A stretch of DNA of 64,000 nt from assembly GCF_913062585.1 (NCBI RefSeq), contig NZ_CAJXWX010000001.1, forward strand, positions 186,001 to 250,000. Reading direction: 5' to 3'. The notes under the pieces are model-generated. The model saw only the letters and a list, made by a program, of their open reading frames with translations, made no database searches and was not told the DNA's origin. The translations under genes and the position numbers were made by a program. Positions 36,178 through 44,357 of the stretch are shown piece by piece; position 1 is the stretch's first letter, and every line of letters begins with the position of its first letter. This DNA comes from an uncultured Sphingomonas sp. (GTDB taxonomy: Bacteria; Pseudomonadota; Alphaproteobacteria; Sphingomonadales; Sphingomonadaceae).

Positions 36178-36821
36178 AGCCCCGCGCCATGCTGCCGCAA
36201 CCAGGCGGTGGCAGGAGCCGGGTCCTCGCCCAGCAGCTCGGCGACGAGCGTGTGGAAGGCGGGGGCGTGGTTCATATGGACCCGGTGCGCGACCTCATGC
36301 GCCACCGTCGCGCGGCGGACGTAATCGGGGGCCAGGATCAGCCGCCAGCTATAGCGGATCGCCCCCGTCGAGGCGCAACTGCCCCAGCGCGCCTTCGGAT
36401 CGGCGACGCTGACCTTCGACACCGCGACGCCCGCGAGCCGCGCGACCTCCGCTGTCTCGCGCGCCAGCACCTCCAGCGCCTGGCGCTTCAGCCAGGCCTC
36501 GACCCGGCGCCCCACCGTCTCCAGCGGGCCCGAGGCGATCAGCCGGTCGCCCTCGCGCTGGATCACCCGCGCGCGCCCCTCGACCCATTCGAGCCGTAGC
36601 GCGACGTCGCCGAATGGGATTTCGCAGCCCGGCACGAACGGCCGCGGCTGGGGCAGCCGCGCACGCTGCGCGTCGATCCAGTCCTTCTTGTCCTCGGCCC
36701 AGGCGAGCGCCTTTTTCAGCCCGGCGCGCTTGGGCACGACCAGGCGCGCGGTGCCGGTGGCGGGATCGACGCTGAGGCGGATGGTCTTGGCGGTCGGGTG
36801 GCGGACGACTTCGTCGATCAC
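36153..36821 (-). CDS. YgjP-like (DUF45) zinc metallopeptidase domain protein
   Basis: 222 aa. The catalytic motif 'VAHEVAHRVHMNHAPAFHTLV' has HExxH and a downstream His, as in YgjP/SprT-related gluzincin-like proteins. 'DPKARWGSCASTGAIRYSWRLILAP' is the other strongly conserved block of the family. The N-terminal part is a strand-rich domain ('KTIRLSVDPATGTARLVVPK'). GTG start overlapping the next gene (GTGA). Often co-occurs with restriction systems, but here it lies in a housekeeping operon. Substrate unknown. Confidence 0.9.
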   Translation of the reverse strand: MIDEVVRHPTAKTIRLSVDPATGTARLVVPKRAGLKKALAWAEDKKDWIDAQRARLPQPRPFVPGCEIPFGDVALRLEWVEGRARVIQREGDRLIASGPLETVGRRVEAWLKRQALEVLARETAEVARLAGVAVSKVSVADPKARWGSCASTGAIRYSWRLILAPDYVRRATVAHEVAHRVHMNHAPAFHTLVAELLGEDPAPATAWLRQHGAGLHWFGRSS

Positions 36822-37246
36822 AATTCTCGGTCCACGATATGGTTTTCGAAATCGCCCGCATCATCCTCGCTGATCGTCCAGCCGCGCACCGATTGCCCGG
36901 CGCGGTGGACGGCCTCGCGGTCGCCGCAGACGAGGTAATGCCAGTCGGGCAGCGGCTCGTTCGCGGCGCGCAGGCGATAGGCGCAGGTGGTGGGCAGCCA
37001 GTCGATCGACCGGACATTGCCCATGGTCAGCCGCACGCATTCGGAGACATAGGCGCGGCGATGGCGATAGTTGGAGCATTGCCCGCTCCGCCGGTCGAGC
37101 AGGCGGCAGGCGACATTGGTCGCGACCAGCTCGCCCGTCTCCTCATCCTCCAGCTTGTGGATGCAGCATTTGCCGCAACCGTCGCACAGCGCCTCCCACT
37201 GCGCGCGGTCCAGGCTCTCGATCGGCTTTTCCCAGAAACGCTCCAT
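36818..37246 (-). CDS. YcgN family (UPF0260) cysteine-cluster protein
   Basis: 142 aa starting MERFWEKPIESLDRAQWEAL. Family hallmark 'CDGCGKCCIHKLEDEETGEL' with four closely spaced Cys, then 'NVACRLLD', 'GQCSNYRHR', 'ECVRLT', 'TCAYR', eight or more conserved cysteines overall suggesting zinc or iron-sulfur binding. Function unknown. ATG 37246 shares a base with the SCO gene stop (TGATG); the track's GTG at 37258 is less likely. Middle gene of SCO-ycgN-ygjP. Confidence 0.92.
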   Translation of the reverse strand: MERFWEKPIESLDRAQWEALCDGCGKCCIHKLEDEETGELVATNVACRLLDRRSGQCSNYRHRRAYVSECVRLTMGNVRSIDWLPTTCAYRLRAANEPLPDWHYLVCGDREAVHRAGQSVRGWTISEDDAGDFENHIVDREL

Positions 37247-37848
37247 CAGCGAACCCACTGGTCCAGCGTCTTGGCGACCGCCTCGGGCCCCTCATCGGCG
37301 GGCACCAGCGCCAGCGGCTTGCCTTGCGGATTCATCAGATAGACCTGGCGACTATGGTTCACCAGGTAACCGCCGCCCGGCGCCGGCTCGCCCTTGGCCG
37401 ACCAGATGGCATAGGCCTTTTTGACCGCGCCGATCTGCGCGGGCGTGCCCGTCAGGCCGACGACGCGGGGATCGAAGGCGGCGGCGAAGCGGCCGACCAC
37501 CTCGGCCGTGTCGCGTTCGGGGTCGACGGTGATGAAGAGGGGCACGATCTTCGCGGCCTTGGCGGGCGCACTTTTGTCGAGCAGCTTCAGGCCCGCCGCG
37601 ATCGCCTGCATGTCGGTGGGGCAGACATCGGGGCAGAAGGTGTAGCCGAAATAGACCACGCGGTAGCGCCCGGCGAAATCGCGGTCCGTCACTGTCCGGC
37701 CCTTCGCATCGGTCAGCTGGAACGGGCCGCCGATCTTCGCGCCCGCCAGCGGGGCCTGCGCATCCGGCTGGGCGGGTCCGCAACCGGACAGGCCCAGCGA
37801 TGCCGCAAGGGCCAGGGGCGCCAGCAAGGACGGGAATAATCGGGTCAT
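37246..37848 (-). CDS. SCO1/SenC family lipoprotein (copper delivery to cytochrome oxidase)
   Basis: 200 aa from ATG 37848. Lipoprotein signal: 'LLAPLALAASLGLSGC' with lipobox L-S-G-C. Thioredoxin-like domain with copper motif 'GYTFCPDVCPTDMQAI' (CxxxC) and ligand His in 'YLVNHSRQVYLMNP'; 'LFITVDPERDT' and 'FDPRVVGLTGTPAQI' are family blocks. It assists CuA assembly of terminal oxidases or thiol redox in the periplasm. First gene of the three-gene operon; divergent from the ankyrin gene. Confidence 0.93.
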   Translation of the reverse strand: MTRLFPSLLAPLALAASLGLSGCGPAQPDAQAPLAGAKIGGPFQLTDAKGRTVTDRDFAGRYRVVYFGYTFCPDVCPTDMQAIAAGLKLLDKSAPAKAAKIVPLFITVDPERDTAEVVGRFAAAFDPRVVGLTGTPAQIGAVKKAYAIWSAKGEPAPGGGYLVNHSRQVYLMNPQGKPLALVPADEGPEAVAKTLDQWVR

Positions 37849-37920
37849 GACGCCGACAGCCTTGCTGTGATAAATCGCCCGTTGCAAGCCATGGTCCTTC
37901 ATTCTGGCCCCCATTCAGGA

Positions 37921-38544
37921 ATGCCGTTCATGCCCTTTCGCCCCCTGTTCGCCGCAGCCCTTCTGGCCTCCGCGCTGACTGGTGCCGTCGCCACCCCGGC
38001 TTCGGCCCAGATGATGCAGTCCGAAAGCTACAAATTCCTTCAGGCGGTGCGCGACGCCAAGGGCAATGAGGTGACCAACATGCTGGACAAGCCGGGCGCC
38101 AGCATCATCAATACCCGCGACGTGACCAGCGGCGAGGGCGCGCTGCACATCGTCATCAAGCGCGGCGACGAGACGTACTTGCGCTTCCTGCTGCAAAAGG
38201 GCGCCGATCCCAACCTGCGCGACGGGCGCGGCAATACCCCGCTGCTGCTGGCGGTGTCGGGCGGCCAGACCGACATGATCCGCATCCTGACCGCGGCCAA
38301 GGCCAATCCCAATATCGGCAATGCCAGCGGCGAGACCCCGCTGATCCGCGCGGTGCAGCGCCACGATATCGCCATGGTCCGCGACCTGCTGGCCGCCGGC
38401 GCCGATCCCGACCAGCCCGACAATGTCGCAGGGCTCAGCGCGCGCGACTATGCCCAGCAGGACGCACGCAACATCGCCATCGCCAAGCTGTTCGTCGAAA
38501 CGCCCAAAAAGACCCGCGCCGCCGTGGCGGGGCCGAAATTCTGA
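37921..38544 (+). CDS. Exported ankyrin-repeat protein
   Basis: 207 aa. Signal peptide MPFMPFRPLFAAALLASALTG with probable cleavage after ASA (before QMMQSESYKFLQ). Four or five ankyrin repeats follow: 'DVTSGEGALHIVIKRGDETYLRFLLQKGADPN', 'DGRGNTPLLLAVSGGQTDMIRILTAAKANPN', 'NASGETPLIRAVQRHDIAMVRDLLAAGADPDQ'. A periplasmic protein-binding role is likely; in other bacteria such proteins protect catalases or stabilise partners, but nothing here identifies one. ATG 37921 follows AGGA closely; ATG 37930 is possible. Confidence 0.88.
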   Translation: MPFMPFRPLFAAALLASALTGAVATPASAQMMQSESYKFLQAVRDAKGNEVTNMLDKPGASIINTRDVTSGEGALHIVIKRGDETYLRFLLQKGADPNLRDGRGNTPLLLAVSGGQTDMIRILTAAKANPNIGNASGETPLIRAVQRHDIAMVRDLLAAGADPDQPDNVAGLSARDYAQQDARNIAIAKLFVETPKKTRAAVAGPKF

Positions 38545-38553
38545 CGATCCCTA

Positions 38554-38674
38554 TTCCTCCCCTGCAAGGGGAGGGGGACCATGCGAAGCATGGTGGAGGG
38601 GTGACACGCTCTCGATAGGGCGCCCCCCCCCTCCGTCAGGGCTGCGCCCTACCACTCCCCTTGCAGGGGAGGAA
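38554..38674. repeat. Multi-hairpin repeat element, family A copy 2
   Basis: TTCCTCCCCTGCAAGGGGAG... left end and CTCCCCTTGCAGGGGAGG... right end, with ATGCGAAGCAT and CAGGGCTGCGCCCT inner hairpins. More diverged in the middle than the other copies (CGCCCCCCCCCTCCG). Lies between the ankyrin and DUF1489 genes. Confidence 0.85.
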
Positions 38675-38684
38675 TGAATTTGGC

Positions 38685-39089
38685 CTAGATCAGCCCCAGT
38701 TCCACCAGCTTGCCGACCAGCACCGGCGGCATCCCTTCGATGCCCGTCGCCGCCCCGCTCAGGTCCGGCGGGGCGTCCGCCGCCTCCAGATAGCGCCAGC
38801 CCTGATGCGCGCGGCGTGGCAGCGCCTGGACCAGCACCAGTTCGGGGTCGATATGGATCGCACAGCGCCCGCCCTCGGCCTCGCCGAAAGACAGGATCGG
38901 CGAGCGTGCGACCAGCTGGTGCTTCAGGATCCAGAATAGCGAGCCCTGCCCCGCCACTTCCTCATGCCGCTTGGGCAGATAGCGCGTGGTCAGGAAGACC
39001 GGCCCGTCCTGCGCTCGGATCTTCAACCGTTCCGCCAGATGATCGATACTGGCCGCCCCGAACGCGACCTTGGTCAGATGAAGCGCCAT
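38685..39089 (-). CDS. DUF1489 family protein
   Basis: 134 aa. 'MALHLTKVAFGAASIDHLAERL' and 'FLTTRYLPKRHEEVAGQGSLFWILKHQLVARSPIL' match the alphaproteobacterial DUF1489 family as I recognise it; 'GWRYLEAADAPPDL' is its usual C-terminal block. No signal peptide or membrane segment. Function unknown. Monocistronic, ending 11 bases from a family A repeat. Confidence 0.82.
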   Translation of the reverse strand: MALHLTKVAFGAASIDHLAERLKIRAQDGPVFLTTRYLPKRHEEVAGQGSLFWILKHQLVARSPILSFGEAEGGRCAIHIDPELVLVQALPRRAHQGWRYLEAADAPPDLSGAATGIEGMPPVLVGKLVELGLI

Positions 39090-39183
39090 GTCGCAGGGGC
39101 ATGTGGGGGCGAAGGGGCCGGATCGCTAGAGTCGGATCCGTCGCCGTGGAAGCGATGCTGGCCAGATCCAACAACCGGGCATT

Positions 39184-39990
39184 TTACGTCGCGCTGTCCG
39201 ATATCGACCGGAGCCAGGGCTTCAGCGCCAGCCAGTGATTGGCGCCCGCCTCGATCAGGACGATCTTGCCCGGTCCGACATGCGCTTGCAGGACCGTGAC
39301 GAGCCGGTGATTGCGCTCGGCGGTCTCGAACCGGACGATGTCGGCGCCGATGCCCGTGCCGCAGGGCGTGCCGTTCGCCGCGACAAAATCGGTGCCATAA
39401 TGGCGGCGATACCAGTCGGCATAATCGAAGCGCTCGACCGGGGTGACCATGGTCGCTTCCCGCCGTTCGGCGTCGACGATCGTCCCGTTCGCTTCGGCAA
39501 AAGGGTTGATCCGAAGGCGCAGGAGATGCGCGCCGAGCACGTCCTCGATCGCAAAGCCATGGCGAACGCTCGCCGCATAATCCTCCGCCGTCGTCAGGTC
39601 CCAGCCGGACACGGCCGTCCCTGCCGCCGCCGCCAGCGTGATCGCGGTCGTCACCTCGTCGGGGCGGCCGGCGGCGGTCCGCCGCTCGGCATAGCCCAGC
39701 ATCCGTTGGCGATAGGCCGGGTCCATGCCGCGGGTCGACGAAAAGCCCTCGACCAGCACGTCGCCGGGTTTGTAGCGGGCAAAATCCTCCTGGAGCATCA
39801 CCCGCGTCGGGCCATTGTCGCCATGCAGAACCGCGACGAACACCAGCGTCCCGCCACCCTTCAGCCGATAGACATGGGTGGCGGGCGGCCGGAAATCGGC
39901 GGGCATGGCGCAGGGCTCGGCAAGGACGGGAGGCGGGGTCGCGCCCTGTGGGACGGCGCCCAGCATCAACGCCCCGATCAGACCCCACAT
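39184..39990 (-). CDS. Exported protein of unknown function
   Basis: 268 aa from ATG 39990, chosen because GGAGG lies five bases upstream; the track starts 31 codons earlier. A short signal peptide (MWGLIGALMLGAVPQGA) is followed by a mature domain with 'HVYRLKGGGTLVFVAVLHGDNG', 'DVLVEGFSSTRGMDPAYRQRML', 'ERRTAAGRPDEVTTAITLAAAAG' and the C-terminal 'GKIVLIEAGANHWLALKPWLR'. The alternation of a GxHG-like turn with 'LVEGF' vaguely recalls TraB/ChaN-type folds, but I do not recognise a family and assign no function. Confidence 0.65.
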   Translation of the reverse strand: MWGLIGALMLGAVPQGATPPPVLAEPCAMPADFRPPATHVYRLKGGGTLVFVAVLHGDNGPTRVMLQEDFARYKPGDVLVEGFSSTRGMDPAYRQRMLGYAERRTAAGRPDEVTTAITLAAAAGTAVSGWDLTTAEDYAASVRHGFAIEDVLGAHLLRLRINPFAEANGTIVDAERREATMVTPVERFDYADWYRRHYGTDFVAANGTPCGTGIGADIVRFETAERNHRLVTVLQAHVGPGKIVLIEAGANHWLALKPWLRSISDSAT

Positions 39991-40080
39991 GGCATCCTCC
40001 ATCCTGTCGACCGGCATGGGATCGCCCATAATATCGGCAGCAATACGGCATGGCAGACCGACAGACGTCGCAGCCGTTGA

Positions 40081-40100
40081 CACATAATTCTACATATGTG
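40081..40100. promoter_or_regulatory. AT-rich dyad upstream of padR-like gene; possible autoregulatory operator
   Basis: CACATAATTCTACATATGTG has arms CACATA/TATGTG and an inner ACATATGT palindrome, 12 bases before the PadR ATG. PadR proteins bind ACAT/ATGT-type dyads and often repress themselves. Spacing differs from the textbook PadR site, so this is a suggestion. Confidence 0.4.
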
Positions 40101-40111
40101 ACGTTATCAGC

Positions 40112-40411
40112 ATGACACGATCCCGCCGCCCGTCGAAGCAATTGCTGGCCCTGTTGGAAGCGCTGGCCGAGCGGGGCGGGCAATGGTGGCATGGCTATGA
40201 GCTGATGAAGCAGACCGGGCTTCAGTCGGGCACACTCTATCCGCTGCTGATGCGGATGACCGAGCGCGGCCTGATCGAGGCGGAATGGCGCGAGCCCGAG
40301 CAGCCCGGTCGCCCGCCGCGCCACGCCTATCGCCTGACCGCGGCCGGGGTCGCCTATATCCGCGAACAGGCCATCCCGGTGCAGAGCGACCTGCGGATCA
40401 TCGGGGCGTGA
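40112..40411 (+). CDS. PadR family transcriptional regulator
   Basis: 99 aa winged-helix protein. 'LLALLEALAERGGQWWHGYELMKQTGLQSGTLYPLLMRMTERGLIEAEW' is the PadR helix-turn-helix and wing; 'RPPRHAYRLTAAGVAYIREQ' completes it. The short C-terminal helix indicates the small subfamily 2 type. GTGA overlap with the next gene encoding a membrane protein, an arrangement usual for PadR regulators that control their own membrane partner. Preceded by an AT-rich dyad. Confidence 0.92.
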   Translation: MTRSRRPSKQLLALLEALAERGGQWWHGYELMKQTGLQSGTLYPLLMRMTERGLIEAEWREPEQPGRPPRHAYRLTAAGVAYIREQAIPVQSDLRIIGA

Positions 40412-41040
40412 CCCGCCCGGCCGCCCGGATGGTCATGGCGGTCGCGCTGGCCTTGATGCGCGATCACGACCGTCGCTGGGCTCAGGCCATGGCGCTGGAG
40501 TTCGAGCACGCCGGGCGGGACGGGCATGGCCTGCGCTTCGCATGGGGCTGCACCACGGTCGCGCTCCAGCGGCTGACGGGATCGTCCGCCGGGTGGCATC
40601 TCCTTGTCCGCCATGCAGTGGCGGTCGTGGTGCTGTTGCCGATGGCGCTATTTCATCTGGGCTGCGCGATGCACGGCCTGCGGTGCTGGGTGCTGGACCG
40701 CGATCCCTATCTGGCGGCGCTGGAGGCCGGCGATGCGGGCCAGCGCGTGATCGCCATCGCCTATCGCACCTGGTCGCCGCCGATCCTGCTCGGCCTGGTG
40801 CTGCTGGGCGGCCTTCATATCCTGATCGCGTGGCGGATCGCCGCCAGCGACTGGCACCGTGCGCGCCGGGGGATGATCGCCGCGGCGCTGGTCGTCGCCG
40901 GGCTCCTGGCCTGTATCGCCGCTATCCACCCCACGACCTGGGGCATGATGCTGCAGGGCGTCGCACTCGCCGCCGAAATGCTGGCCGTTCCGATTCTCGC
41001 CGCGTGGCAGGCGCGGTCCGCTTCGCCTGCCGTCCCCTAA
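40408..41040 (+). CDS. Membrane protein co-transcribed with the PadR regulator
   Basis: 210 aa from GTG 40408. A soluble N-terminal part with 'RDHDRRWAQAMALEFEHA' is followed by about four hydrophobic segments ('LLVRHAVAVVVLLPMALFHLGCAM', 'ILLGLVLLGGLHILIAWRIA', 'GMIAAALVVAGLLACIAAI', 'MMLQGVALAAEMLAVPILAAW'). No transport motif recognised. PadR-coupled membrane proteins of this size are common and uncharacterised; a role in membrane stress or permease regulation is only an inference. The exported NTF2-like gene follows after 25 bp. Confidence 0.75.
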   Translation: MTRPAARMVMAVALALMRDHDRRWAQAMALEFEHAGRDGHGLRFAWGCTTVALQRLTGSSAGWHLLVRHAVAVVVLLPMALFHLGCAMHGLRCWVLDRDPYLAALEAGDAGQRVIAIAYRTWSPPILLGLVLLGGLHILIAWRIAASDWHRARRGMIAAALVVAGLLACIAAIHPTTWGMMLQGVALAAEMLAVPILAAWQARSASPAVP

Positions 41041-41065
41041 ATCGCGACCAACAGGGAAGATTTTC

Positions 41066-41518
41066 ATGAACCATCGCCTTTGGACGGGATGGGTGTGCCT
41101 GGCCGCCGCCATCCTGCCGCTTTCCGCCGCCGCGCAGACGAAGCCGCCCACGAGCCCGCTGGCCCTGATCGAGCGGTTCGAAGCCGCGCGGCGCGACTTC
41201 GCCCCCGCCGCGCTCGCATCGACGCTGGCCCCCGATTTCGTCGAGATCTCGCCGCGCGGCGAGGTCGATTCGCGCGACAGGGTGCTGGGCTTTTACGCCC
41301 CCGACCGGAAACAGGCCGCGCCGCCGTTCGAACGCGACGACATGACGGTACGATCGCTCGGCGATACCGCCCTGGTATCCGCCCGCCTGTCGCTGACCCT
41401 GCCGGGTACGAACCAGCGACGCGCGGTGCGCGTGCTGTATGTCACCCATCATGGGAAGGCCGGATGGCAGCTGGTGTCGGTGCAATACACCCCCATAGCG
41501 CTGCCTCCCGCGCCCTAG
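41066..41518 (+). CDS. Exported NTF2-like / DUF4440 protein
   Basis: 150 aa. Signal peptide MNHRLWTGWVCLAAAILPLSAAAQ. The mature part 'PLALIERFEAARRDFAPAALASTLAPDFVEISPRGEVDSRDRVLGFY' and 'VRSLGDTALVSARLSL' fit the SnoaL/DUF4440 cone fold. Such small folds bind ligands or act as isomerases; no catalytic residues can be assigned. Third gene of the padR cluster, just upstream of the TonB-dependent receptor. Confidence 0.75.
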   Translation: MNHRLWTGWVCLAAAILPLSAAAQTKPPTSPLALIERFEAARRDFAPAALASTLAPDFVEISPRGEVDSRDRVLGFYAPDRKQAAPPFERDDMTVRSLGDTALVSARLSLTLPGTNQRRAVRVLYVTHHGKAGWQLVSVQYTPIALPPAP

Positions 41519-41548
41519 GGCTCGGTCGGCCATCCGGGCTTTGATTTC

Positions 41549-41567
41549 GATACTGACTTGCAATAAC
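41549..41567 (+). promoter_or_regulatory. Weak Fur-box-like site upstream of the TonB receptor
   Basis: GATACTGACTTGCAATAAC matches the 19-bp Fur consensus at 12 positions by my count, 41 bases before the receptor ATG. It lies in a locally AT-rich stretch. Weaker than the feoA site; kept because the gene is a predicted siderophore receptor. Confidence 0.35.
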
Positions 41568-41608
41568 AGAGGCTCACCCATAGGAGCGGCTCATAGGGAG
41601 TCGCGTAT

Positions 41609-43750
41609 ATGACGATATTGATGACGCTGGTGGCCAATGCGGCCGCCATCACCGCTGCTGCGCCCACGCCTGTGGCCGCCGACCCGCAAAATTCGCGCGA
41701 CGACATCATCGTCACCGGCCAGCGGACCGAGGGCAAGGACGACTATACGATCGACGGCCAGACGACCGCGACGCGCATCCCGCTCACCCTGCGCGAGACG
41801 CCGCAGTCGGTCAGCATCGTCACCCGCCAGCAGATCACCGACTTCCAGCTGAACGACGTCAACCAGTTGCTGACGACGGTGCCCGGCATCAACGTGCAGG
41901 CGAACGAGACGGACCGCGTCTATTATTCGGCGCGCGGCTTCGACATCCAGACCTTCCAGATCGACGGCATCGGCGTCCCCTTCGCCTTCGGCATCCAGAC
42001 CGGGTCGATCGACACCGCCATCTATGACCATATCGAGGTGGTGCGCGGCGCGCCCGGCCTGTTGTCGCCGACCGGCAACCCGTCCGCCGTCATCAACTTC
42101 GTCCGCAAGCGCCCGACCAAGGACCTGCAGGCGACCGCCAGCGTCCAATATGGCTCGTTCAACAGTCTGCGCCTGGACGCGGATGTCAGCACGCCCTTGA
42201 CCAAGGACGGTCATGTTCGCGCACGCGTCGTCGGTGCGTTGTCGGACGCCGACAGCTATCTCGATCGCTACAGCTTGCGGCGCTGGACCGGCTACGGCGT
42301 GGTCGAGGCGGATCTGGGCCCCGATACCGTGCTCAGCGGCGGTTACGGGCATCAGGATCATCAGAGCCACGGCGCGATGTGGGGCGCGTTGCCGCTGACC
42401 TATACCGACGGCACCCGCATCGACATGCCGCGATCGACCAATGTCGCGCCCGAATGGGCGGGCTGGAACGTGATCGACCGGCAGATCTTCGGCGACCTGA
42501 CGCATCACTTCGCCGGGGACTGGGTCGCGCGGATCAGCGCGGTGCGTCGCGCGACCAGCGAGGCGGACGCGCTGTTCTACGTCTATGGCAATCCGGTGCG
42601 CGGCGCCGCCAATGGCATCGCCCCCGATCCCGCCAATCCCGGCCAGTTCCTGGGGATCAAGAGCTATCCGGGCGCCTTCCGCGCGCAGACGCGCAACCTG
42701 ACCATGGAGGCCTATGCGACGGGCCCCTTCACGCTGTTCGGGCGCGAGCATCAGCTGATGTTCGGCGTCAATCGCAGCGCGCAGGATTACAAGCAGGGAT
42801 CGTCCTACGATTATTCACAGGTCGGCCTGACCCTGCCCTTCCCCGACCTGTTCCAGGGGACCTTCCCCAAGGTCAATTTCCCGACCACCTTCTCGACCGA
42901 TTACGCGTCGAGCCAGAATACCCAGACCCGGCGCGAGACCGCCTATGGCCTGGTCCGGCTCAGCCTGGCCGATCCGTTGAAGCTGATGCTGGGCGGCAAT
43001 GTCACCCATGCGCGCAGCATCGGCTTTTCCTACGGCGTCGACACCAATTACGACAATACGCGCTTCTCGCCCTTTGCCGGCGTCACCTATGACCTGAGCC
43101 CGTCGCTCAGCGCCTATGCCAGCTATACGACGATCTTCAATCCGCAGGACGCGATCGGCGAGGACGGCCGCATCCTCGCCCCCGTCAGCGGCAAGAATAT
43201 CGAAGCGGGGATCAAGGGCGACTGGTTCGGCGGGCGGCTGAACGCCAGCGCGGCGATCTTCCGCGTCCACCAGAACAACACTGCCGAGAGCATCGGCTTC
43301 GTCAATGGCCGCTTCGTCTCGCGCGGGGTGAACGCCAAGTCGGAGGGGATCGAGCTGGAGGTCGGCGGACGGCTGGCCGAGGGGGTGCAGGTCACCGGCG
43401 GCTATACGCTGATGCGGATCGAGGATCAGAAGGGCGACCCTGCCCGCCTGTTCGTGCCGCGCAACACCGGGCGTCTGAACATCGTCTATTCGCCACCCGC
43501 CCTGCCCGCACTGAAGGTCGGCGCATCGGCCCAGTATCAGAGCGTGATCTATACCCAGACCCGTTCGGTGCGGCAGGACGGCTATGCGCTGGTCGACCTG
43601 ATGGCGAAGTACGACATCACCCGCCGCATCGCGCTGTCGGCGAATCTGCGCAACCTGACCAATGCCAAGTATCTGACCGCGCTGACCTTCGACGGCGGCT
43701 ATTACGGTGCGCCGCGCTCGATCCTGGGAACGATCACGGTCCGGTATTGA
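41609..43750 (+). CDS. TonB-dependent siderophore receptor
   Basis: 713 aa outer-membrane receptor. N-terminal region up to 'DDIIVTGQRTEGKDDYTIDG' includes a short signal and TonB-box-like 'DIIVTGQR'. Plug domain about 55-165: 'IPLTLRETPQSVSIVTRQQITDF', 'VPGINVQANETDRVYYSARGFDIQTFQIDGI', 'YDHIEVVRGAPGLLSPTGNPSAVINFVRKRPT' (typical of TIGR01783 ferric-siderophore receptors). The beta-barrel occupies the rest and ends 'RSILGTITVRY' with the C-terminal aromatic residue. Ligand unknown; FpvA/FhuE-type hydroxamate or catecholate uptake is likely. No ferric reductase or ABC importer adjoins. Confidence 0.93.
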   Translation: MTILMTLVANAAAITAAAPTPVAADPQNSRDDIIVTGQRTEGKDDYTIDGQTTATRIPLTLRETPQSVSIVTRQQITDFQLNDVNQLLTTVPGINVQANETDRVYYSARGFDIQTFQIDGIGVPFAFGIQTGSIDTAIYDHIEVVRGAPGLLSPTGNPSAVINFVRKRPTKDLQATASVQYGSFNSLRLDADVSTPLTKDGHVRARVVGALSDADSYLDRYSLRRWTGYGVVEADLGPDTVLSGGYGHQDHQSHGAMWGALPLTYTDGTRIDMPRSTNVAPEWAGWNVIDRQIFGDLTHHFAGDWVARISAVRRATSEADALFYVYGNPVRGAANGIAPDPANPGQFLGIKSYPGAFRAQTRNLTMEAYATGPFTLFGREHQLMFGVNRSAQDYKQGSSYDYSQVGLTLPFPDLFQGTFPKVNFPTTFSTDYASSQNTQTRRETAYGLVRLSLADPLKLMLGGNVTHARSIGFSYGVDTNYDNTRFSPFAGVTYDLSPSLSAYASYTTIFNPQDAIGEDGRILAPVSGKNIEAGIKGDWFGGRLNASAAIFRVHQNNTAESIGFVNGRFVSRGVNAKSEGIELEVGGRLAEGVQVTGGYTLMRIEDQKGDPARLFVPRNTGRLNIVYSPPALPALKVGASAQYQSVIYTQTRSVRQDGYALVDLMAKYDITRRIALSANLRNLTNAKYLTALTFDGGYYGAPRSILGTITVRY

Positions 43751-43760
43751 GGCACGGCCA

Positions 43761-43889
43761 TTCCTCCCCTGCAAGGGGAGGGGGACCGCCGCGAAGCGGT
43801 GGTGGAGGGGGATGGCCGCAAGGGACGTCCTTTGCGGCACGCCCCCTCCGTCAGGCCTGCGGCCTGCCACCTCCCCTTGCAGGGGAGGG
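43761..43889. repeat. Multi-hairpin repeat element, family A copy 3
   Basis: Same ends as copies 1, 2 and 4 (TTCCTCCCCTGCAAGGGGAG... and CTCCCCTTGCAGGGGAGG...), inner hairpins ACCGCCGCGAAGCGGTGGT and CAGGCCTGCGGCCTG. It lies between the convergent TonB receptor and rplT genes, next to the rplT terminator. Confidence 0.85.
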
Positions 43890-43902
43890 ATAGGCACAAA
43901 TA

Positions 43903-43939
43903 AAAAGGGCGCCGGTGGAACCCCACCGACGCCCTTTTC
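43903..43939 (-). terminator. Rho-independent terminator of rpmI-rplT
   Basis: On the minus strand AAAAGGGCGTCGGTGG pairs with CCACCGGCGCCCTTTT across GGTT, with one mismatch, and is followed by a T-rich tract (TTTTTATTTG). It begins about 32 bases after the rplT stop. Confidence 0.9.
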
Positions 43940-43970
43940 TGATTTCCGGCGCTAGTCCGTCAGTCGCGAA

Positions 43971-44336
43971 TTACGCGGCCTGCGGCAGAGCGGCCTTCGC
44001 CTGCGCGACGATCGCCTTGAAGGCCTCGCCCTCGTGCATGGCGATGTCGGCCAGGACCTTCCGGTCCAGTTCGACGCCCGCCAGCTTCAGGCCGTGCATG
44101 AACTGCGAATAGGTCAGGCCCTCGGCCCGGACACCCGCGTTGATGCGCTGGATCCACAGACCACGGAAGGTCCGCTTCTTAACCTTGCGGTCGCGATACG
44201 CATACTGACCGGCCTTTTCGACGGCCTGGCGTGCGATGCGGATGGTGTTCTTGCGACGGCCATAATAGCCCTTCGCCTGATCCAAAATCCGCTTATGCTT
44301 CGCCTTGGTGGTCGTGCCCCGCTTGACGCGTGCCAT
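43971..44336 (-). CDS. rplT: 50S ribosomal protein L20
   Basis: 121 aa, basic. '[55 protein letters not shown]' is the invariant N-terminal half, followed by '[40 protein letters not shown]'. Binds 23S rRNA early in assembly. Second gene after rpmI with 21 bp between, and followed by a clear terminator, so rpmI-rplT is a closed transcription unit here and pheST is elsewhere. Confidence 0.99.
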   Translation of the reverse strand: MARVKRGTTTKAKHKRILDQAKGYYGRRKNTIRIARQAVEKAGQYAYRDRKVKKRTFRGLWIQRINAGVRAEGLTYSQFMHGLKLAGVELDRKVLADIAMHEGEAFKAIVAQAKAALPQAA

Positions 44337-44357
44337 ATCTCTCTATCCTTCCAGAAA

